Positions 9,298 to 20,116 of a stretch of DNA of 64,000 nt are shown piece after piece. The notes beneath the pieces were generated by a model. The model did not search any database and had not been told where the DNA came from. It saw only the letters and a program-made list of their open reading frames with translations. Source of the DNA: Pinus tabuliformis (lineage: Eukaryota > Streptophyta > Pinopsida > Pinales > Pinaceae); NCBI GenBank assembly GCA_031772625.1, contig CM062808.1:477645655-477709654 (forward strand), given 5' to 3'. Positions within the stretch are counted from its first letter, which is position 1. Every line of letters begins with the position of its first letter. A program made the translations under genes and the position numbers.

Positions 9298-11905
9298 TGT
9301 TAAACTTACACTTTAAGCCAACTATGAACCAATGTCACTATAAGTTATTCTCAAAGTTTGTTCTCTCAGAAAACTACAACAATCAAATGAGATTATTCCT
9401 TGAGGAATGAATCAAAAGCTAGATTTTAACTCTACTTATTCTCCAAATCCACACACAACGATGGTTGGTTGCATTCATATACAAGGAAATTATATTGTGC
9501 ATTCCCAAACAATGAGACTCAAATGCTACAACAAATAAAATACTTGTTTTTCCACTCAGAAATATATATCAGCAAGGATGCAAGCTTTACACAGTCATCT
9601 ATTCAAGAAATACAATGTATTTTATCAATTTTACACCCAAGGTTCAAGGAGGAACTTCCATCACAACACTGGTAGAAGGCATCCTAAGTACTTTTTTCAT
9701 CTAGTAGGAGTATTGTTTGGCATGATACGACACCTCATAAAACTGGAGCAAGCCCTCCAGGTAATCCAAACATGCTAGATAGGAAAATTGAACCACAACA
9801 CGGGGCACAAGTTAACATAGTTACAACAACAAATTCCAACAAACCTCTGAATGTTTTATCAGCACCAGCATTGGGAGGACTGACTTTGTTCGTTAAGAAG
9901 CTCATATCAATAGGTTTTGGAATTTGAGGAGGTGTGGTGCTACGAATAAGAGCGCAGTTTGCGAGTCGAAGAATCTGGGAACTTCAATGGCTGCCCAACA
10001 ACGTTCTCTAACGTTTCTCGATTGCTTGCCCCTTGAATGGTGTCGTCCCATAAAGTAGCTTGTAGCAGAAGTCATAACACTTGTCTTATAACTTGAATAT
10101 CTATGTATTTTAGTAGCGAGACTTGAATTTCAAAACCCCTTCAAATAGGAAGACCAGTGTAGACTCTGCGGGCGATAGTAAGCCGGGGTGCCTGCTCGTG
10201 TAGGTAGAAAACAACGTAAGTAGAAGGGTCCGGAGGCTGCTGCATGGCTTCCCACTGTTCCTCCCATAAACAAATTGGATGAAGTAAACTTGTCCTCTTT
10301 CCCTCTAGTATTGCACTCAGCCACTACAGAAGTAATTGTTCCAAAACTCAGATATAGGTGCCTTTTATTAAGCCGCTTTATCACAGGTTATGCGAATGGG
10401 TTGACTTTCTTCAAAAATGCATTGTTGTGAACAAGACTGTGGGCTACTATTTGTTGTTGACACATTCGCCTTAATGCTTATGACCTTTCTGCTGCATGTT
10501 TCCTTCACGTGCAATGGTAACACGCCTCCTCTATGCGATGGATACCCCTGCGTCCTTTAGCCCACTATTGAATATATGAACTTAACACTAGCGATAAATG
10601 GGAATTCTCCTCAGTGGTTTGAGCCGTCTCAATTTATTCAACATGCAGTGATTTTACCAAAGTACATGGGTTCCATTGCGATGAGATATTTAATTTAATA
10701 TGCTTCTGTCAATGCGATAATAGTTGGCCTCCTTGTGTAGCTCGACTTTCTAGATTTTATGCTCATACAACTCTCAATCCATCGCTCTTTCTGATGAAAG
10801 ACTCTAGCTCATAATCGATCTTGTACTAGCTTCATTAATCTGGCTCGGTGGCTGGAAGGGATGGATTCTTGGCCCTTGATAGAATTCTGTTTGTAGTTTG
10901 ATCCCCGCACTGGAGATGTTCTCGGCCCTAGATGCCACAATTCTGGAATTCGTTGCTCCAAGGGACAATAACAATCCTTAACAGCCGCAAACAAGAATAG
11001 CATTCGACCTAGTTCATCTCCAATACAACACTCACAAAACCAATCACCAAAGCTGACCACACTTCAAACAGTGATTCAACATTGGAGGAAGGTAACGTCT
11101 AACGATTTCAGGATTGTGGGTGTGCCAAAAAGGTATAGAGAAATCTGAATGGTGCGCATAATTTTAAGAGGAACCCAGTGATCAGACTATGATTCAATGT
11201 AAAGCATAGGTTAAAACGACATGTAGATGGACCCCCAATCGACCTCATACAGTATATGCACAGAGAAACAACCACATTAATTAACAATAATACACTAACA
11301 CGAAAATTGGTGTAGAGAAGCGTTAAACGTAGCATTCAACAGGAGACTAAAGCGACCAACGGACTCTGGTATGGAAGTTCAACGTATGGACAGTGAGTTA
11401 GAGACCAATAATAGAGACCTGCGGATTTCAGAGGTCAGGAATGTTAGGGACGGTAGGATAATGGCTAAAATTGGTCTTTCTTCAACGCAAAATACAACTG
11501 CAACAACCGACTATGTTTTTTTTTTCTTCATATGACTGACAGTAGAACTGGCCACAGAAAACAATCGCTCATATCAGGAATTACACATGGAGATCACCAG
11601 GCACAGGGACGTTCAAAACGTTTAGAATTCATTTAACCGGCGTATAGAGACACAACGCAAGGAAAATCGATTTTCCATTCCAACACGTGGATATGTATGC
11701 CTTCAAACGTTTTGTATTCCCGTGAATTTTGCTTAGACTTCAAGCTCAACGCCAACGCATGAATCAATCAACCAGCAATATCACTGCACCGAGAGTTCAC
11801 GACCCACATAACATTAATGGTCAATGCATAGGTATGGTGAAAGAAACACAACAAAAGGCCACAAGAAAACAATGACTCAAATATGAGCAGGGCTAGAATT
11901 CGCCC
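9298..11905 (-). other. long leader of element C, no gene recognised
   Basis: 2.6 kb lie between the primer-binding site and the gag-like region. Only short open stretches occur on either strand, and none has recognisable domains. Base composition is more balanced than the AT-rich flanks. It could contain captured host fragments, but I cannot identify any. Confidence 0.4.
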
Positions 11906-11917
11906 GCTCTGATACCA
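11906..11917 (-). other. primer-binding site of element C (initiator Met tRNA)
   Basis: The minus strand reads TGGTATCAGAGC, the standard plant tRNA-iMet primer-binding site, directly next to the end of the right LTR. It proves the right LTR is the 5' LTR and the element is on the minus strand. Confidence 0.92.
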
Positions 11918-12101
11918 TGTTAAACACACATGGGTAGTAAGAGAATCTGAAGGATAAAACATGAGAATACCAATTTTATTAACAAGTGATATACATTTAT
12001 AGTACATATTGTGACCGTTGGGTTCCACATCCCAAGGTCTCTTGGACTCCTTTTGTCTATTCGGCTTCCACACTAACCCATTGAGGATTAGGTGTCCAAC
12101 A
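11918..12101 (-). repeat. 5' LTR of element C
   Basis: 184-bp partner of 3529-3712, with about 8 differences by eye. It is followed by gcaag (12102-12106), which pairs with gcatg at 3524-3528 as the target-site duplication. Confidence 0.9.
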
Positions 12102-12680
12102 GCAAGATTAATTTTTTAACAATGTTAATCCCGAATTATGTTGAAATTATAAAAGAAGTAACTGATATGTTCCGAAAGGATCATGAAGTTAAATGGACTG
12201 TCCCTTCTAGACATGAATTTGACCAAATCAAGAAAGCTATCTCTGAAGCTCCAACCTTGGCCAGTCCTGATTATACCAAACCATTCAGTGTCTTTTCCTT
12301 TGCCTCTGAAACAACCCTTGCTGCTGTTTTATTACAAAAGAATGAAGATTACCATGACCAATCTATAGATTTTTTTAGTAAGGTTATGAAAGATGCCGAG
12401 CATAAGTATGACATAATTGAGAAACAAGCCTATGCCCTCATACAAGCCCTCAAATCATTCAGGATGTATGTCCTACATTCACCTATTACTGTTTACGTTC
12501 CCAACAATGCTGTAAAAACTGTTTTAACCCTACCAGACACTGATGTGAAGAGAGGTAGATGGATCACTCAAATACTGGAGTATGATCTAACTATAAAAAC
12601 CACAAAGCTAGTAAAGGTCCAGGGATTAGCTAAGCTTCTAGCTGAATCCAACTGTAAAGTGCTAGGCATCAACTCTGTTT
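12102..12680 (+). pseudogene. RNase H region of element A (ordinary Ty3 type)
   Basis: This continues element A after the C insertion. Motifs include FDQIKKAISEAPTLASPDY (the connection to RNase H typical of Ty3), FSVFSFASETTLAAVLLQ, DFFSKVMKDAEHKYDIIEKQAYAL, FRMYVLHSPITVYV and WITQILEYDLTI. It degrades the RNA strand during reverse transcription. Because A also has an archaeal-type RNase H at 1870-2241, it is a dual-RNase-H element. The open stretch continues into the 36-bp repeat array. Confidence 0.88.
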
Positions 12681-12694
12681 TGGAAATACAAGGG

Positions 12695-12838
12695 GAGAAT
12701 CCACAAGAACCTTTCCAGAATTCAATTAAGAAGAATCCACAAGAACCTTCCCAAAATTTGAATGAGGAGAATCCACAAGAACCTTACCAACATCTTGAAG
12801 AAAAGAATCCACAAGAACCTTTACCTTCAAATCAGACC
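12695..12838 (+). repeat. 36-bp in-frame tandem repeat, four units, between RNase H and integrase of A
   Basis: Units start at 12695, 12731, 12767 and 12803, exactly 36 bp apart. Each begins (G/A)AGAATCCACAAGAACC and encodes a 12-residue repeat with core NPQEP. The array sits in the linker between RNase H and the zinc-binding part of integrase. The translated linker is acidic and glutamine/proline-rich, probably disordered. Confidence 0.9.
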
Positions 12839-13059
12839 ATTTCTGTACAAATTGATGAGAAATTTCTTTTATCATATCGGTATCAAGATATTGTAATTTT
12901 CTTGATCCATTTTGAATGTGCATCATCATTCTCCAAAAGTCAATGCAAAACTCTCAAATTGAAAGCGGTCACATACTGTATCATAAATATAAATCTATAC
13001 TGGAAGGACCCACTCAACATCTTGTTATTATGTTTAACATAATTAGATACTGAAGGGAT

Positions 13060-14131
13060 CATTGATCAGTTTCATACAGGATTTTGTGGAGGACATTATG
13101 CTTAGAGAGCAACAACATATAAGATATTAAGGGCAAGATTTTATTGGCCAACATTGTTCTTACAAGTAGGAGAAAAAGTTAGAAGTTGTGTCCCTTGTCA
13201 GATGTTTGCTGGTAAGAAAAAACTAGTAGCTCTTCCACTGATCCCAACAATAGTCTTAGCACCTTTTCTCCAATGGGGATTAGATTTTATTGGAGGGATT
13301 GATCCTACTTCAAGAAATCAACGTAGATGGATCCTCACTGTAACAGGCTACTTTACTAAATGGGTGGAAGCAATTCCAGTAAGAAATGTTACTGATTCAG
13401 TAGTAATCAAATTCATTGAAGAAAACATTTTATCTAGGTTTGGTTGCCCAACCCAAATTGTTACTGACAATGCCACAACATTTTCCAGTGTTAAAATGAT
13501 TGAGTTTTGCCAGAAATATCAGATTCTGCTACATCATTCAACTCCATATTATCCTCAAGGTAATGGTCTTGCAGAATCATCCAATAAAAGTCTGGTAAAG
13601 GTTATCAAAAAAACTTTAGCAGATCATAAAAAGAGTTGGGACACTCATCTAATTTATGCAGTCTGGGAAAACAGGATTACTCCAAAGAGATCTACTGGAA
13701 AATCTCCTTTTCAGTTAGTTTATGGGAAAGATGCAATTTTCCCTACCAACTTGGCCTTCCCTGTTTTAAAGTTTCTGCAGGATTCAACTGATGAACCTGA
13801 TGATTTTTCAAGGAGGATAAATCAAATTATTGAACTAAATGAGAATAGAGATGAAGTCCAATACAAATTGAAAAAGTATCAAAATAAGATGAAGAGCCCG
13901 TTTGATAGAAGAGCCAGGGAAAGGGACTTCAAAGAGGGAGATCTAGTTCTAAGATGGGATTCCAGAAGAGAAGACAAGGGAAAACATGGAAAATTTGACA
14001 ATCTATGGTTTGAACCTTTAGCTATTGTTGAAGTAAAAGGAAGCAACACTTTCATGTTACAAAACCTAGAGGGACTATATTCCATATATCCTGTTAATGG
14101 AAGATTTCTCAAGCATTATATTCAGTACTAA
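13060..14131 (+). pseudogene. integrase of element A
   Basis: The region before 13154 carries the first half of the H2C2 zinc-binding module (FCGGHY), and 13154-14131 is one uninterrupted open stretch. The module ends in CVPCQMFAGKK. The DDE core shows WGLDFIGGIDP, IVTDNATTF and NGLAESSNKSL, giving all three acidic residues. YPQGNG, STGKSPFQLVYG and a C-terminal domain (FKEGDLVLRWDSRR) follow. No chromodomain is seen, which agrees with a non-chromovirus (Tat-like) lineage. It would insert the element cDNA into the host genome. Best-preserved open stretch of A. Confidence 0.9.
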
Positions 14132-15480
14132 GAAGTTGAATTAGATTTCACTACTACCATTGTAAAAAGTCTGGTTTGTTTTACTTTTTCAACTGTCAGT
14201 GTGATTTTTCACAGCTAAGACTCCATAGCCCAAGGAGAAGGAACATGAATTTGCAGGTTCTCTGCATTCTAGAGGAGAAAGCAGTCCCTAGTTGCAGTTG
14301 ATGTTGTAGCATTATTTGGTTTTGGTAAGTTAGCATTCATTAGTTCAAAAAAAAAAAGAATGAATATATATTTTAACAAAATGTTAAGTTAGGATATGGA
14401 CAAAAAGAATAAAGAAACAAAATGTTAGGAATATTTTGATGAATAAGTCCATATCAAATAAAATGTTAGAATAGATGCCCTAAGAAAGGAAGGCAAAAAT
14501 AAAATGTTAGATTAGAAATAAAAGAAAAAATAATAAATTCTAAAAGTGTCGCACATCCAAATGCCACTACTCTTAGTCAATTTTATTTTTGCAAATAAAG
14601 TTATGTGCATATTTTTTAAATGCCACGCTAGTTCGTACAATCCAATTGTACAATTTAATCATGATTGGATTAGATTTAAATTGTTTGTTAATAGATAGCA
14701 AATAAAATTGGCTCAACAATTTAATCTGAGCCAATGGAAGTAATAAGGGATAGAAGTTAATTAATCATTAAAAGGAAAATGTTGAGTTAATAGTCTAAAT
14801 TCACTTGGGTGACTAAGATTGTAAAAATGTTAGGAAAGTTAAGGGTAGGTAGAGAAAATAAAATGAAGTTGGAGCGTGATATGATTTTTATCCTAAGTTA
14901 AAACATTAGATATATGTGTATGTAATGAATGGTTTTAATTAACCATAATGTGCTAAATCTCAATGATAATTATGCTTTATCCATTGATCCACCCCACACC
15001 TATCACATTCGCTATGTCTTTTCGACCCTCCATCACCTTTCGCCTCACCCCATTAAACTCCCTCCATTTTCCTTTCATCCCTCACATCTCCCTCTGATAT
15101 GATAGTTTATGTTTCTTTTTGGCCCTCCCTTGCCGTCTGAAAGTTATCAGCTGGGTGGGTGGGGGGGGGGTGTCCGATGTTGATAGTTTTAGAAACCGCC
15201 TTCCGAAATTGCTAACCTCCGCTCCTAGTTGTTCGGGACTTAAAATCCCAAACTGTTTACGACCCAAACTCACCCCCGAACATGGTTTTCCGCCTCCTCC
15301 ATCACCACCGCTCCCATGTCACTTCCTCTGTCCCATCATCCTTACATGGACCAATCTCCTACCTGTCTGCCCATTATCCATTTAATTCGCCACCCCTTCC
15401 ATAATCAATATTCCATCAATCCATTTCTCAGTCCCGTTGGAGAATTAATACGAATTTAGCCGTTGATTAATAGACCCACT
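14132..15480 (+). other. region between integrase and extra ORF of A
   Basis: Non-coding. The first part (to about 14.95 kb) is AT-rich and contains phased AAAATGTTA words. The second part (about 14.99-15.44 kb) is CT-rich on the plus strand, with many CCC, CTCC and TCCAT words, and resembles a plant 5' leader. Internal 3' regions of Tat elements are known to be fast-evolving and repeat-rich. Confidence 0.5.
14378..14541 (+). repeat. 41-bp phased AAAATGTTA words
   Basis: AAAATGTTA(A/G) starts at 14378, 14419, 14460 and 14501, exactly 41 bp apart each time. Sequence between the words is AT-rich but poorly conserved, so this is either a decayed tandem repeat or a set of phased sites. Two looser copies lie near 14778 and 14824. 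Confidence 0.65.
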
Positions 15481-15493
15481 CCATTTTATGCCT

Positions 15494-15499
15494 TATAAA
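15494..15499 (+). promoter_or_regulatory. possible TATA box for the extra ORF of A
   Basis: TATAAA lies about 250 bases before the first plausible start codon (15745) of the extra ORF and just after a CT-rich tract. The motif is short and the call is weak. Confidence 0.25.
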
Positions 15500-15744
15500 C
15501 CATGTTCTTTCATAAAAACTGTTACACAATGCATTCCCGTAACTCAATTGATCGTTAGATACTTGCAGCCTACAATTAAACCGACAAATTTCAACATTAA
15601 AGCGAACTTTTTGTCCTCTTCACAATCAAGCCAGCATCCAGGCTCACTCAATCTATTTCAATTGTATTATTTTTCTGTTATCACTGCATTTCAGCCAAAT
15701 CCTTCCCCTTTTTGTCACATTCAGTTTGTAATCCAATCACCAGA

Positions 15745-17322
15745 ATGCCTCGTAAGGGGAAGGAAGTTGCAGAAACCACAAATCCTCTCATTCATCCACA
15801 AGTTGATTTCCATCATACTCCCTTGGCTGATAGAGACTGTAAAATCCATGAGTCCTTGTCCGAATTTGACTTGTTTGAGATCTATTTCTAGATGGAGGAC
15901 CAATTCGTTGATCAAACGAATGAAATTGGACTTTGGGACTCCCATCTTCCTCATTACATCTTCCCTCAAACCCACAGAGCACCTGAATTTGTTAGAAAAT
16001 GTCAAGCATCTTATGACCCCAGTCAAAGAGCTATTATCTCACCTACAGGAGAAATCCCGTGCTCCATAAATTCTCAGTCAATTGACCAGATGTTGCAAGC
16101 CCCAACTATTGTTCCAAACACTCCTTTTTCTTATGAAAGCCTAACAGAAGCCTATCAGGAACTAGATTTCACTAAAAGATCTCAAAGCCTAGAAATTTTC
16201 CTATCTATAGATAACCCTCTGCTTAAAAGAAACCCTCCATATCATTCATCTATATTCCCAGACAGAACCAAGCAAATTACCACCATCCTCTCTTATCTCC
16301 TTGGTTACTATTATGACCAATATGTAGATGAAACCATCATTGGTTTCTTGTCTGTCTTTTCTGCTAGTTCCAAGCCCACCGTTCTTTTTAACTTTAGTCA
16401 ATTTCTAGCTGAGGCCATTCATGAACAATATGTTTAGTTCAATACTCAAGAGGTATTGAAGTATGCCTCAATACTTGTATATCTTTTTATCTATTTTCAG
16501 GGAAACAAGTTTCCATTCACTTTGCAGAAGCTAGATGAAGAAGGGAACCAACAATCGATTATATTTTGGATTTCTATGGGAATGAAGGAGAAATAAGATT
16601 TTTCATATAAATAATTCATAGAATTGTTTGTTCATCCAGCCATTAATCTTCTGAGCAGTACTCTAGAACCAAGAATTAGTGATGAAACTGTAAAAGTTTT
16701 GCAGCTAGTTGACCAAGCCACAACAGGAGATTTGTACCTTTACCAAAATTATACAAAGATTGGATTCTATGGTTGTGAGCTTCCACCTTATAAGCTACCT
16801 AAGTACCCCCCTATGAGAATTTTTGCATTAGAATATATTAGGCAGATTCTTAATGCAGATGAAGTGCATTTTGTGGCTGCAAAGAAGAAATCACAGTTTC
16901 AGCTAAAGACTCAGGTTGGTCCATTCATCTGTAACACTAGAGAAGCAGGAGAAGAAGCAGACAGGTTATTGAAAGAGATGAAGTTTGGCTTCATCTTTAC
17001 ATGGTATTATGGTCCAATGGGAGTGATTTCTAAACTTAGAGTAGAAAATAAATTTACTCCATATCATCACATAGCCAGGCCTGAAATTGAGCAATATAAA
17101 AATATGTTAGAATGGAAGGAAAACACCCTTCAAGACGCTGAAGAACAGGCAGTCTCTACTTCAAATGTACAAACTCCACTTGCACAGGAAAATACAACCA
17201 AACAAGGAAGGGAAGAACAATCATCTCCTACAACGGACGTATCAATTCAAGGCTTTAGAATTGTGCATAGAAAGAAGAGACCTAGGCTCTCTTTGAAGGT
17301 CAATGCAACTAATGATTCATAG
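15745..17322 (+). pseudogene. extra ORF region of element A, N-terminal part
   Basis: Begins at an ATG giving MPRKGKEVAET. Main open pieces are 15892-16437 and 16624-17322, all in the plus direction, downstream of integrase and in the same orientation as pol. Conserved-looking stretches include LLGYYYDQYVDETIIGFLS, NKFPFTLQKLDEEG and FVHPAINLLSSTLEPRISDE, and the part before 17322 is a charged, Ser/Thr/Gln-rich tail ending in a basic RKKRPR patch (possible nuclear signal). I do not recognise the family. Similar accessory ORFs occur in Tat-clade elements. Broken in at least three places. Confidence 0.55.
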
Positions 17323-17747
17323 AAAGGAACATTTGACAAACTTGGAGAGACATATGTTTTCACACAGTCTGCTGGACAGTCTACTCAGTCTCTCACTCGT
17401 TCCACCACATCTCATGAATAACAGGTGATTCAAACCAGCGAAGGCAGTCAGAAGGATAAAACCAAGAAGATAATATTTTTCATATTTTCAGTGAAATTAA
17501 GAAGAAGAATGAGGATTTAAAGTTGAGCACCTATACTCAATTCTAGAAACATTCTTCCAGTTCTCAAGCTAGACTTATTTCAGTGTTTGACTCTCAAAAG
17601 GGTAAAATGCAGATGGCTTTCTTGCAAGCTCAGATTCCACAACCCATAACTACTACACATTACAAGAAGCAAGCTTCCTTTGAATTTAATGTTAAATATG
17701 TACACCCAATTGACTGAATTGAGATGCAAAACAGACTGGCCAAATGA

Positions 17748-19060
17748 TTGCTTACCATGAGTCTTTCAAAGATACATGTTACCTTGGCTAATACACAGTC
17801 ACAACTCAAGCTTGAGAAATTTTCCTCATTGGCAAAAGACACCAAGATCAAAGCTTTGGAAGATCTGGTGCTGAAGATGGGATATGATCCCTCTGATATA
17901 AAAGCTGCAGAAGAAATTGTCAAGAAGAAAAATGCTGAGATTTCAGCATTAAGGAAGCAACTCAAATTGCCAGCTTCAGAGGACCCAATGACTAAAGAAA
18001 TTGAAGAAACTAAGACTCAGAAATCAGACATGATGAAACTCATTATGGAACAAAATCTACAAATAAAACAGATGGAGGAACAAATGGAAAAACTTGTCAA
18101 AGAGAAAGAGGAAGCTGTGAAAAAGGCTAATATTCCAATGGATGTAGTTCCTCTTACAACAGTCTCTATAACTACAGTTTCTGCCTCAGGCACAACAACA
18201 ACCACAGGTACAACAGAAGGAGATGAACAACTTGCTGAAGTTGTTCAAAACCTATCTATTTAGACATAGGAAACTAAGAAATAGCAGGATCAACTGAAGA
18301 CACTACAACACCTTAAAGCAGTTGCAGATAGCTCACATGCAGTTGAATTACAGAGGGCAAGAGGTCAAATTGAGAGATTGCAGAAAGAAGTCAAAGAATC
18401 TTACCTTGGAAATACACAGGGTTTAGTGAAGGAAAATATATGGGGGAAATTATTGAATCAATCAAAGATATTTGGCCTTATATTAGAATAATTTTTGACC
18501 AAAAAGATTTGTTGGAAAAAGCTCAAGAAGCTATTGAAAATATCTTAAATGAACTTGAGGACAAGCCAGAAACAACCACTGAAATAATCAAGTTTATGAA
18601 TTCTAAAGACAACTATGAGCTTGAGGAATTGGGTATTGATGACAGGACAACAACAATACTAGAAGTGAAGAAAGTTATTACAAAGAAAAATCTCATTCTT
18701 CAGTTGAAGGAAAAGTGCAGCAATGTAAATGTCATAGTTCAATGTTTTTTCAACAGGTTGGAACCCTTGACCAGCAAGGGTTTGCCCTCCATATTTGTGT
18801 TAAATGATAAGTTAATGCCTATTGAAGACTATGTCCGCAAACTCAGAGAAGTTGCAGGCAGTGCAACTATAGTTTCAAATATAAAGGGTACAACAACACC
18901 AAATCTTGTGCTGAATGCACTCCGAGATACCTTTTTCATTCTTAATGAAGTAAAACACATATTTTTAGTAAAACCTACTTTTACTAAATGTACAAAAATG
19001 GATGAGGTTTATCGAAGGGTAATTAAGTTATCTATCCTAGCTGAAAAACGGTGGGAATAA
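17748..19060 (+). pseudogene. extra ORF region of element A, coiled-coil C-terminal part
   Basis: 17748-18263 encodes a long heptad-rich segment (IMEQNLQIKQMEEQMEKL and neighbours), ending in a Thr/Val-rich low-complexity tail. 18440-19060 encodes a further alpha-helical domain (LRDTFFILNEVKHIF). With 15745-17322 it gives an overall layout of globular N-terminus then coiled coil, like the extra ORF of element C. No enzymatic motif is visible. The region ends 26 bp before the insertion point of element B. Confidence 0.55.
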
Positions 19061-19086
19061 GTAACTGATTTACTTGATTGAAAGAA

Positions 19087-20104
19087 TGATGGAGGGAAAT
19101 GTTCCCCTAGGGCTTTTTGGGTTGAAACCCTAGCAGAATGAAAGTTGTCTATTCAAAGGAGCACACATTCACACAACCATTATGCTATTATAAGCAAATT
19201 CTATTGTAAAGGGTACGTACCTTAGGTCCTACGTTCGAGAAGGCCTTTAGGGTCCAAACCCTTCTTGGAGTTCCCTTCTTCTCTTTTGTCCTGCAAAACA
19301 ACCAATTCAAAGAACACAACAATATATGGACAAAACCTTATAAAGAAACCATCTTCATGTTATAAATAAAGGTAGTTAGTTATGAAATCCAAACAACCAT
19401 CTACATATGAATTCTAAACATGAATGTCATTAACATAAAGAGGATTCATTTCGGGAACCAAGACATGTGTTTCTTTTATTATAGACAAATAAAGTACATA
19501 AAAAGGAATATTTTCACCTGAGTCACCTTCAGCAGGCTCCAAGCAAAGCTTCCTTCCGGATCTGTTCCAGCCTCAAGCCTTTAACAAACTCCTTCCATGA
19601 CTCTCTCCATGATGTCATAAATGGTGGATGAACATCAACACACAAGGAAACAAATGTTTCCTGGACAAATGGGGGAAGTGCAGAAGGCACAAGGGACTTC
19701 AGACCTGGTCAGGGGAAAAAATCTCAACATAATAACCTTTCTCTCTCTTCTCTCCTCTCTTAGGCCTTCCTTTTGAGGTCTTTTTATACCTCTCCCAAAG
19801 TAGTTTTTTAGTTGGGAGTTGGTTGGGAACAGTTGGGCCACGGGCACTAACAGGTGATCAGCAGGTAAAACCCGCGATCTCCGCCCGAAAATAAGGAATT
19901 TTATATTTTTTAAGTGTTTTAATACATATACGCGGGTTGGATATACACAGACCCGCGTATACACGCGTTTAACTCAGGGAAATGTCGCGTATAAGGGATA
20001 AAACACTGTTTTTTAAATTTTAGGACTAGGTCTGGAAGGAGGGGTTGCCCTAGGCCATGAGTACAACATCAAAAACCATAAGAGTGAGATTTGGAGCTAT
20101 AAAA
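19087..20104 (-). repeat. 3' LTR of element B
   Basis: 1018 bp, near-identical to 33411-34428. It contains a CT-rich stretch near 19740, CGCGGGTT/ACCCGCG inverted words at 19928-19967 (arms ATACGCGGGT and ACCCGCGTAT) and a GTCGCGTATAAGGG word close to the inner end. The outer end abuts aagaa. Confidence 0.93.
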
Positions 20105-20116
20105 GATGCCCCCTAA
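20105..20116 (-). other. polypurine tract of element B
   Basis: The minus strand reads TTAGGGGGCATC directly before the 3' LTR, in the expected place for the plus-strand primer. Confidence 0.65.

Larger units (their letters stand above)
3529..12101 (-). mobile_element. LTR retrotransposon C (non-autonomous, no pol seen), inserted in element A
   Basis: The element is bounded by 184-bp direct repeats that start TG and end CA. A tRNA-iMet primer-binding site abuts the right LTR, a polypurine tract abuts the left one, and the flanking 5-bp duplications gcatg/gcaag differ by one base. The orientation is minus. The internal 8.2 kb holds a long leader, a gag-like zinc-knuckle region (8605-9297), a second ORF region (5393-7140) and no recognisable protease, reverse transcriptase or integrase. 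It looks like a large retrotransposon derivative mobilised in trans. LTRs differ at about 8 of 184 sites (about 4%). Its coding regions are broken in several places. Confidence 0.85.

Noticed and set aside
9985-10050. Short exon-like plus-strand stretch (MAAQQRSLTF...)
   Set aside because: Too short, no splice context that convinces me and no domain.
15721-16026. Minus-strand open stretch over the extra ORF of A
   Set aside because: Overlaps the sense piece with better composition and continuity; no domain of its own.
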